From Myxococcota bacterium (GTDB lineage Bacteria > Myxococcota_C > UBA6777), in contig JAKLKB010000104.1 of the NCBI GenBank assembly GCA_023150835.1, positions 1 through 25,088 of the forward strand: 25,088 bases of DNA. The letters are read 5' to 3'. The notes below the pieces were generated by a model. The model did not search any database and was not told where the DNA came from. It saw nothing but the letters and a program-made list of their open reading frames with translations. This document shows positions 15,293 to 22,085 of the stretch, piece by piece. The stretch's first letter is position 1, and the number at the start of each line of letters is the position of its first letter. Position numbers and translations under genes: made by a program.

Positions 15293-18200
15293 ATGCACAC
15301 AACACCGCAACGATACCTGCCGCTCGGGTGCCTGATGGCCCTGTGGATCGGCCTTTGGGCTTGCGCCCCCACCGTCCCTAGCCAGCAAAGCTGCCAAGAA
15401 GATCGCGACTGCTCGGCAGGTTACGCTTGTGTCTTTGGCGCGTGCTCTAGCCTTAGCAGCGAAAGTGGACGCGAAAACATCGCACAGATCAGCGACGCCA
15501 ACACCCATCAACCCGATATCCCTCAAGAACCTCCCTGCCGCGAAAGCGACACCCGCCCCTGCTTCCCCCGCAACCAAAAAGGCTGCACCTCCTCGCAAGG
15601 CTCCTTTTCATGCACCCAACCTTGCAGCACAGGCACACAGACCTGTAGCAACGGCCTTTGGGGTGAGTGCATCGGAGCTATCGTCCCCGCCCCCGAAGAA
15701 TGCAACGGCAAAGATGACGATTGCGACGGACAGATCGACAACAACCTCACCCCGCCGCTTTGCGCCAAACAAAGTGGCCTCTGCAAAGGCTCCACCAAGC
15801 AGATCTGCGACGGCAAAAACGGCTGGAAAGAATGCGATCGAGCCGCTTATACCAAACACCATGACGCCTATGAGCCCTCTGAAACCCGATGCGACGGCCT
15901 CGACAACGACTGCGACGGGCAAGCCGACAACAACCTTCCACCCAAACTCTGCGACAAGCAAAGCGGCGTCTGCAACGGCACCAAAGCCACCTGCGGGGGC
16001 AAAAACGGCTGGAAGCCTTGTGATGATGCCCACTACAAAAACCAAGCCCCCAAATACTCGGACAAAGAAGAATGCGACGGACTCGACAACAACTGCGACG
16101 GCAACATCGACGAAGGTTGTTCCTGCGTCGATGGCCAAACACAGCCCTGTTTCCCCGGAAATGTCGGATGCAAAAAAGACGCTGACAACGGCACTTACCA
16201 ATGCGACGGCCCATGCAAAACAGGCACACAAACATGCAGCGGCGGAAAATGGGGAAGTTGTGAGGGCGCAAGCATCGGAAAACCCGAAGAATGCAACGGC
16301 ATCGACGACGATTGCGATGGACAGATCGATAACGGCCTCACCGCTCCCCCTTGCGAAAATCAAAAAGGCGTCTGCAACGGTTCCAAAAAGATTTGTGATG
16401 GCAAAAATGGTTGGAAGGCATGCGATCAAACCGACTACACCAAACACAGCACCGACTATGAGATCAAAGAAACCAAGTGCGATGGACTCGACAACGACTG
16501 CGACGAAAACATCGACAACGGCTTGACTGCCCCCGTATGCACCAACCAAAAAGGCGTCTGCAAGGACTCCGTACAGACCTGTAAAGGCACAGACGGCTGG
16601 AAGGATTGCGATCACGCTGCTTATGCCTCGCAGAACAAGGCTTACGAGATCAACGAAACCCGATGTGACGGTCTCGACAACGACTGCGACGGCAATGTCG
16701 ACAACGGCCTCACTCCACCCACATGCACCAAACAAAACGGCGTCTGCAACGGCTCCAAACAGACCTGCGACGGTGTAAAGGGATGGACAGATTGCAACAC
16801 CGCAGCTTATACCGCACACAACGCTGACTACGAGGAAACCGAAACCAAGTGCGACGGCAAGGACAACGACTGCGACGGTAGCACCGACAAACATTGTGAC
16901 TGTCAACTCGGGCAAACTCGCGAGTGTTTCGGCGGTTCCAACGGATGCACACCCGATCCAAGCGGTGTCGGCTCCTACAAATGCAATCCGCCCTGCCAAG
17001 CCGGCAAGCAACAGTGCGTTGCCGGAAAATGGGGCGACTGCACAGGCGATGTCCGCGAAGCCAAGGAGATCTGCGACGGCATCGACAACGATTGCGATGG
17101 CAAGGTCGACAACAACCTGACCCCCGTCCCTTGCGACAAACAAGATGGCGTTTGCCAAGGCTCCACCAAGATCTGCGACAGCCTACAAAAAAAATGGCTT
17201 GACTGCGATGATGCCCGATACAAGGCATACAACACCGCCTACGAAGCCACCGAAACCCTGTGCGATGGACTCGACAACAACTGCGACGGCAAGGTCGACA
17301 ACAACCTCCCCACCAACCCCTGTTCCAACCAAAAAGGCGTCTGCCTTGGTGCCAACCAAACCTGCAACGGTATCAAAGGATGGAAAGATTGCGAGCCTCG
17401 CGATTATTACGCGCACAACAGCGATTACCAACCCACCGAAACCAAATGCGACAACAAAGACAACGATTGTGACGGTCAAATCGACGAAAACATCAAGCGA
17501 AACACCTACCCCTCCGATACCCGAGGATGCACCCTCGACCCAAACACCCAACAATACAAGTGCGAGGGCATCTGCCAACCCGGGATGTCCGTTTGCAAAG
17601 CTGGGCAGTGGCAACAAGAAACCCCCGCCATCACCCCCCAAAAAGAGTTCATGCTCTGTACCGATGGCAAAGACAACGATTGCGACGGCAAGATCGACTA
17701 CAGCGATCTTCGCGCTTACAACGCCTCCGCCTCCGACGAACGCGACAACTGCGTGTCCACCTATTCTTTGATCAAGCATGACTCCAACGGACAAATCGAA
17801 GGCCGTCTCCTGATCAAAGATATCGTCAGCAATGCCTCCGAAGGGCGGGGCGATCTCTATCTGTTGGGCGAGATCACAGGCACTTATGGCTATGTCACCA
17901 CCAGCGGCCAAGGTGCCAGCATCGCAAGCCCCAACGGCATCTTGGGCTTTGTCATGAAAGTGACGCCTGAATTCCGCGTCCATTGGGCCTTTACCTTCAG
18001 TATGCCTCTCCCGTTCCCATTGAGCGGCTCCGCCCAACCCCAACGCCTTGCCTACGCAAACAACAAGCTCTACATCACAGGCAGCTTCCAAGGCACCATC
18101 CGCCTCCAAACGGGCCCCCTCTCCCCAACCAACACAAAATATGAATCCCTCACGGCGGGCTTCACAAACCGAAGCGCCGCTTTTGTTTGGGCGATCCAAG

Positions 18201-19366
18201 ATGCCGTAAGCCAACCCGCGACTGGATTGTGGGCCGCCAAGATCGATTACGGCGACACCACCGCCCACAGCATCGTCGCAAACCAAGGCGCGGTGTATGT
18301 CGGGGGAAAGAGTACGCCCGATTTCAGTATCTCGCCTACCGGCGAAACCTCCGGCAACGACCCCTTTATCGCTGTCCTCTCCGCCGTTGATGGTGCGATC
18401 AAAGGCAGGAAATTCTTCAAAACCATCGCCGCAGGCACGGCTGACCTCAACGACCGCATCTGGCAAATGGCGCTGTTTAACGGTGACCTTGTGGCTGTGG
18501 GGACATTTTCAGGAGACTACGAGAAGGACACCACAAGCAGCATCACGAGTACGGGCGGGCGTGATGCCTTTTTGGTTCGACTGTCTCTCGACCTCAAAAC
18601 CATCCATTGGTTCAAGCGCATCCATTCCGCCGAGGACGACACCCCCACCGCACTCCACGTCGAAGGCAGCGATATCTACGTTGCGGGTACTTCCTCTCTC
18701 AACGCGAGCGCCTCCTTCTACAAGATCACTTTCGAGGGCGGCGCGTCTTCGGACTTGTTCGGACGCAAAACAAGCATATACAACGGATTTATCGCTCGTT
18801 ACAAAGACTTGGGAACGGGTACTCCCAGCCTCCAATGGGCCTATCTCGCCGCGTCCTCTCAAAGGACGGGAAAAGTCGTTCCTACCGCCATCGGGATGCG
18901 CGATGGATTGCTCCATCTCGTCGGTTCTTACCTCGAAGACTTCGGCCTCTATCAAACCTCGACCCTGTACAGCACCACGACCATCCCTGTCCCCATCGCA
19001 GGCTCCACGTTGACTGGCTCAGCCACCCAAGTCGGCCTCTTCGTGTTGCTCCTCGATAGCGCGGGAACTCTCGTCGCTCCCGTCCGTTATCCCGCCCTTT
19101 CACGCACCCCCACCAACCCCATGTCTCTGCACGACACCAACACAGCGAGAGCTCATTGGCTTGCCAATGCCCTTGCCTTCGATGTTTACGGCATGGATTA
19201 TCTCGCGATCGGCTTTGCCTCAACCCAACTCAGCAACTTCGATCTCAATCCTCTCGTCTGGAGCAACTGGAGCCTACGAAGCATCCCCACCCCCGCCACG
19301 CTCTACCAAAAAGGCGCATTTCCCCGAAAATCAGGCGCAATCAGCCCTCCGCTTCCCGTTCCCTGA
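15293..19366 (+). CDS. Lipoprotein 2: eleven MopE-like motifs plus beta-propeller-like domain
   Basis: A 1357-residue putative outer-membrane lipoprotein, the largest gene here. The signal peptide ends at Cys24 in GLWAC, with Ala at +2. A small Cys module (CQEDRDCSAGYACVFGAC) follows. Residues about 82-805 carry eleven CDGxDNDCDGxxDN motifs in an ordered array (listed separately). The last ~530 residues have propeller-like strands: LYLLGEITG, LYITGSFQG, VYVGGKS, LVAVGTFSG, IYVAGTS, LHLVGSY. MopE-like motifs are linked in the literature to metal binding and to surface proteins; the Asp/Asn spacing resembles a Ca2+ loop. The start has GAGGGA six to seven bases upstream. It lies 105 bases after lipoprotein 1, whose architecture is a minimal version, and converges with the SppA gene. 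Confidence 0.88.
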   Translation: MHTTPQRYLPLGCLMALWIGLWACAPTVPSQQSCQEDRDCSAGYACVFGACSSLSSESGRENIAQISDANTHQPDIPQEPPCRESDTRPCFPRNQKGCTSSQGSFSCTQPCSTGTQTCSNGLWGECIGAIVPAPEECNGKDDDCDGQIDNNLTPPLCAKQSGLCKGSTKQICDGKNGWKECDRAAYTKHHDAYEPSETRCDGLDNDCDGQADNNLPPKLCDKQSGVCNGTKATCGGKNGWKPCDDAHYKNQAPKYSDKEECDGLDNNCDGNIDEGCSCVDGQTQPCFPGNVGCKKDADNGTYQCDGPCKTGTQTCSGGKWGSCEGASIGKPEECNGIDDDCDGQIDNGLTAPPCENQKGVCNGSKKICDGKNGWKACDQTDYTKHSTDYEIKETKCDGLDNDCDENIDNGLTAPVCTNQKGVCKDSVQTCKGTDGWKDCDHAAYASQNKAYEINETRCDGLDNDCDGNVDNGLTPPTCTKQNGVCNGSKQTCDGVKGWTDCNTAAYTAHNADYEETETKCDGKDNDCDGSTDKHCDCQLGQTRECFGGSNGCTPDPSGVGSYKCNPPCQAGKQQCVAGKWGDCTGDVREAKEICDGIDNDCDGKVDNNLTPVPCDKQDGVCQGSTKICDSLQKKWLDCDDARYKAYNTAYEATETLCDGLDNNCDGKVDNNLPTNPCSNQKGVCLGANQTCNGIKGWKDCEPRDYYAHNSDYQPTETKCDNKDNDCDGQIDENIKRNTYPSDTRGCTLDPNTQQYKCEGICQPGMSVCKAGQWQQETPAITPQKEFMLCTDGKDNDCDGKIDYSDLRAYNASASDERDNCVSTYSLIKHDSNGQIEGRLLIKDIVSNASEGRGDLYLLGEITGTYGYVTTSGQGASIASPNGILGFVMKVTPEFRVHWAFTFSMPLPFPLSGSAQPQRLAYANNKLYITGSFQGTIRLQTGPLSPTNTKYESLTAGFTNRSAAFVWAIQDAVSQPATGLWAAKIDYGDTTAHSIVANQGAVYVGGKSTPDFSISPTGETSGNDPFIAVLSAVDGAIKGRKFFKTIAAGTADLNDRIWQMALFNGDLVAVGTFSGDYEKDTTSSITSTGGRDAFLVRLSLDLKTIHWFKRIHSAEDDTPTALHVEGSDIYVAGTSSLNASASFYKITFEGGASSDLFGRKTSIYNGFIARYKDLGTGTPSLQWAYLAASSQRTGKVVPTAIGMRDGLLHLVGSYLEDFGLYQTSTLYSTTTIPVPIAGSTLTGSATQVGLFVLLLDSAGTLVAPVRYPALSRTPTNPMSLHDTNTARAHWLANALAFDVYGMDYLAIGFASTQLSNFDLNPLVWSNWSLRSIPTPATLYQKGAFPRKSGAISPPLPVP
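15536..17707 (+). repeat. Ordered Cys/Asp repeat array A-BB-A-BBB-A-BB-A
   Basis: Motifs CDGxDNDCDG begin at 15701, 15890, 16073, 16292, 16478, 16664, 16850, 17072, 17261, 17447 and 17657. Seven B units of 183-189 bases have the pattern GVC-GS-CDG-GWK-CD-Y-YE-ET-CDGLDNDCDG. Four A units are longer (about 210-222 bases) and contain CFPxxxGC, a TGTQTC-type turn and GKWGxC before the motif. The order is A1 15536-15748, B1-B2, A2 16121-16339, B3-B5, A3 16898-17119, B6-B7, A4 17495-17707. The B units before A2 and A3 end in Cys (DEGC, DKHC) instead of DNNL/DNGL, marking supermodule boundaries. Confidence 0.85.
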
Positions 19367-19470
19367 TCCGTGTCCTGTCCATGATCTCGGTCAATCGGGG
19401 TTTTATACCGAGGGGTCGCGTCTCATTTGCGGCGTACCAGCGTTGCGGATAACGTGGTCAATTGGGGGGT

Positions 19471-20514
19471 TTAGGGTCGGGGGTTCGCAGCAGGCCAGAT
19501 GTACCAAGCACGGGGGGTTTGGGCCGAGAGCAAGTCCGACAACGACGGGCTTGACGCACGCCGCACAAGCTCGGGCATCTCCGCCACTCCCGCAAAGATA
19601 TCGAACAACGTCGCTTCTTTGCGATACGCAACAAACCGTGCATTCGGAAGTTTGGTCAACTTCAACAACAGATCTTGTGCGTCTTTGCGATAACCGATGC
19701 GATCGATCAGCTTGTATTTGAGTGCGTCTTCTGCAACAAACACCCGTCCATCCGCCACTTGGAGAACCGCTTCACGTTTGAGCTTTCGCCCTGCCACCAC
19801 GATATCCACGAAACGATGGTACATCTTGTCTACGATGGTCTTGATGATCTGCTTGTGTTCTTCTTGGATCGGATCGTAGGGTGACAACAGCGCTTTGTTC
19901 TTTTTGGATGTAATCGAAACGCCCTTCACACCGATCTTTTCCAACATCGCAGAGAAATTCAGCGTCGAGACGATCACGCCGATACTTCCTGTGACGGTCG
20001 TGGGGTGGGCGACGATCTGGTGTGCAGCAGCGGTGGCATACACGCAGCCCGATGCACAAGTATCCCCCATCAGCGCAACGATCGGCTTTTTCTTCGCCAA
20101 CCGCGTTAACGCATGATAGATCTTGTCGCTTGCAGTCACGCTCCCACCCGGAGAATTCGCCAACAACAACACGCCTCGCACCATCTTGTCCCGTTCGGCT
20201 TGTCGGATCATTGGCAAAAGACTTGCCGCCGTCGCCCGCTCGCGAAAATTTCCCACCCCTTCCATGATCACGCCGTTGAGATCCAACACCGCGACCTTGC
20301 TCTCGCCCTTGCCTGCCAAAACAACTTCGCGTAACTTTTGCCCTTGGCCTTGTGCTTGTTGTTTGTCGCTCACCATCGCAAACAACAAGACGTTGACGAC
20401 GAGGCTCGCCAACAGCACGCACCCCACCCCCGCCATGCAACCAAAAGAGGTCCGTTTCGGCGGTGGGATGGGCGGATACGATGGCGGATAATTCGAAGCG
20501 GGTTGTGGTTGCAT
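19471..20514 (-). CDS. sppA: Signal peptide peptidase SppA (S49 family)
   Basis: A 347-residue S49 serine protease of the short SppA type, which cleaves remnant signal peptides in the cytoplasmic membrane. A Pro-rich cytoplasmic N-terminus (1-22) precedes one TM segment (about 27-48). The catalytic domain has NSPGGS (120-125), Ser155 in DTCASGC as the likely nucleophile, TGSIGV (175-180) and Lys207 in the KKNKALLSP context as the likely general base. The length suits the single-domain, Bacillus-type form, in contrast to the double-domain E. coli enzyme. I chose the ATG at 20514, with AGGAG upstream; the TTG at 20574 would add a charged tail. It sits between lipoprotein 2 and the thioredoxin-like gene, so a role in lipoprotein signal-peptide turnover is plausible. 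Confidence 0.9.
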   Translation of the reverse strand: MQPQPASNYPPSYPPIPPPKRTSFGCMAGVGCVLLASLVVNVLLFAMVSDKQQAQGQGQKLREVVLAGKGESKVAVLDLNGVIMEGVGNFRERATAASLLPMIRQAERDKMVRGVLLLANSPGGSVTASDKIYHALTRLAKKKPIVALMGDTCASGCVYATAAAHQIVAHPTTVTGSIGVIVSTLNFSAMLEKIGVKGVSITSKKNKALLSPYDPIQEEHKQIIKTIVDKMYHRFVDIVVAGRKLKREAVLQVADGRVFVAEDALKYKLIDRIGYRKDAQDLLLKLTKLPNARFVAYRKEATLFDIFAGVAEMPELVRRASSPSLSDLLSAQTPRAWYIWPAANPRP

Positions 20515-20868
20515 CTTTGTTCTTGCTCCTGTGTGTCTTGATCCATCAATGGTTTCTTTTTGCCGATCATCCAAGTCGGCTCAACGTCCAGAGCGCTCGC
20601 GTCTTTTCGCTAGAAGACTTACGCAGATTGATTTGTTTGGTGGGGCTTTGCCCCAAACCCCACAAGGGACTGGCGCCCCTTGACTCCCGTGAGGGGCGAA
20701 CAGATCACAGTTTTTCAAGCCAACGGCTCTGTCGCTCGCAACAGCCGCGAACACGGGAGTTGTTGGCCACAGGCCACTCCTCTCGGTCGCATCTCGCGTT
20801 GTCCACGATCATCCCAAACGATGCACGCTTGTGTGCGCCCAAAACGCTACGCCACCAAAGGAAAGCGC
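20515..20868. other. 354-base divergent intergenic region with two hairpins
   Basis: The gap lies between sppA (minus) and the thioredoxin-like gene (plus) and must carry both promoters, but none is clear. It holds a perfect hairpin TGGGGC-TTT-GCCCCA at 20641-20655 and a second stem CAAGGG (20663-20668) with CCCTTG (20677-20682). Paired hairpins of this kind are common dispersed elements in bacterial intergenic DNA. ORFs through the gap look accidental. Confidence 0.5.
20641..20682. repeat. Tandem pair of hairpins (dispersed element type)
   Basis: The first stem is identical in both arms to the hairpin at 136-150, differing only in the loop (TTT instead of CAC). The second stem has an eight-base loop. 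Neither has a T-run, so a terminator role is unsupported. Confidence 0.5.
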
Positions 20869-22059
20869 ATGTTGCTCCAACCCTGCTTTTTTCACAAGCA
20901 CCCCACACCCACAGCTCCGCCCTCTCGGCTCGGGGTGGGGGCGGCCTGCACGCCGCTCCCTGTTTCTGTGTCGCTGTTTGCCTTGATGTCGCTGCTTGTC
21001 TTTATGCTGCTGGCCTCGTCCGTCGAGGCTCGCTCTACCGCTTGGAGACAAGGCGATCTCGCAGCAGCCAAGCGCCACGCAGCGGGCCGTCCTCTTCTTG
21101 TGCAAGTCTCGGCGGCGTGGTGTTCGCCTTGCAATCAGCTTCACCATGAAGTCCATGATACTCCTGCGATCCTTCCGTTTCTTCAACGCGCTGTTGGCGT
21201 CCGTATCGACTTCGACACCCCCCAAGGCCAAGCGATCACCCGACGCTACGCGATCCTCGATCTCCCTACACTTCTTCTCCTCGATGCAACTGGCCAAGAG
21301 ATCGGAAGGCTCCAAGGATACAACGGAAAAGAAGCCTATCTACGGCACCTTCACGCCCTTTTCCAACAACACAACGAAGTCCTCTCCCTCCAAACACTTC
21401 GGGCGCAACGCCCGCTCACCCCACACGAACAACTCCACCTTGCCCGAGCCTTGCTCGTGCGTGGGAAACACCCGCAAGCCTACGCCCTCTTACAACCTCT
21501 GCTTTTCCAGCCCTCTTCCGTTGGACAAGACGCCACGCGGATCTGGGGGCGCTGGCTGCTGCGCGTCCAAAAACGCCCCCTCGAAGCCGATGCCCACTTT
21601 CAACGCGCTGCTCGCACTTACGCAAATACCCCTGCTTTTGGCGGCTTCCTCTACTGGCAAGCCAACAGCCTCCATCAACAAAACCAAACCTCCCAAGCCA
21701 TCGCTCTTTTCACTCAATGGGCGCAACGCTCTCCCCACGATAGCCTCCCCCCCATGCTGCTTGCGGACTTTCTACTCCATCACCGACTCTCCCCTGACCG
21801 CTCCTACACCGCCATCCAACAAGCCTTCCGACGCCTCCCCACACACACTCCCCTCTACAAAAAACGCGCACCTTGGCTGTTTTATCTCTCCGCCCAATAC
21901 CACCAACGCCAAGGGCACCTCATCCAAGCCCACACCGCACTCCAACAAGCTCTCCAACTCTCCCCTCACACCGCCATCTACCAAAACTTCGCACGACAGC
22001 TCCCCCCCATCCCACCGCCCCCTGCCCTTCACGTCACACCACACAAACCAAGGCCCTAA
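20869..22059 (+). CDS. Exported thioredoxin-fold protein with TPR-like C-terminus
   Basis: A 396-residue protein. A hydrophobic segment (about 32-50) ending in SSVEA forms a signal peptide or anchor, preceded by an unusually long N-terminal part. The thioredoxin domain has WCSPC (84-88) with both redox cysteines and a cis-Pro site in LDLPTLLLLD (Pro133). The C-terminal ~220 residues are helical with TPR-like pairs (PHEQLHLARALLVRGKHPQA; LIQAHTALQQALQLSPHTA). TPR repeats usually bind proteins, so the enzyme probably handles disulfides on a bound partner in the periplasm. The start at 20869 has AAAGGA six bases upstream. The Cys-rich lipoprotein 3 starts 26 bases after its stop, suggesting an operon and a possible folding substrate. 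Confidence 0.82.
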   Translation: MLLQPCFFHKHPTPTAPPSRLGVGAACTPLPVSVSLFALMSLLVFMLLASSVEARSTAWRQGDLAAAKRHAAGRPLLVQVSAAWCSPCNQLHHEVHDTPAILPFLQRAVGVRIDFDTPQGQAITRRYAILDLPTLLLLDATGQEIGRLQGYNGKEAYLRHLHALFQQHNEVLSLQTLRAQRPLTPHEQLHLARALLVRGKHPQAYALLQPLLFQPSSVGQDATRIWGRWLLRVQKRPLEADAHFQRAARTYANTPAFGGFLYWQANSLHQQNQTSQAIALFTQWAQRSPHDSLPPMLLADFLLHHRLSPDRSYTAIQQAFRRLPTHTPLYKKRAPWLFYLSAQYHQRQGHLIQAHTALQQALQLSPHTAIYQNFARQLPPIPPPPALHVTPHKPRP

Positions 22060-22085
22060 CAGACCAACACAAAAGAGATATCGCC

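Noticed and set aside
15608-17158. 516-residue minus-strand ORF opposite lipoprotein 2
   Set aside because: It is Val/Ala/Phe-rich and mirrors the Cys/Asp repeat of the opposite strand, with no signal, motif or ribosome-binding site of its own. It is a shadow of codon bias in the repeat.
19463-19520. G-rich runs near the end of sppA as a quadruplex or terminator
   Set aside because: Only three tracts are close together, the fourth is about 25 bases away, and there is no stem followed by a T-run.
22002-22027. G-quadruplex motif on the minus strand
   Set aside because: The C-runs are Pro codons (PPIPPPP) at the end of the thioredoxin-like protein, so the coding sequence explains them.
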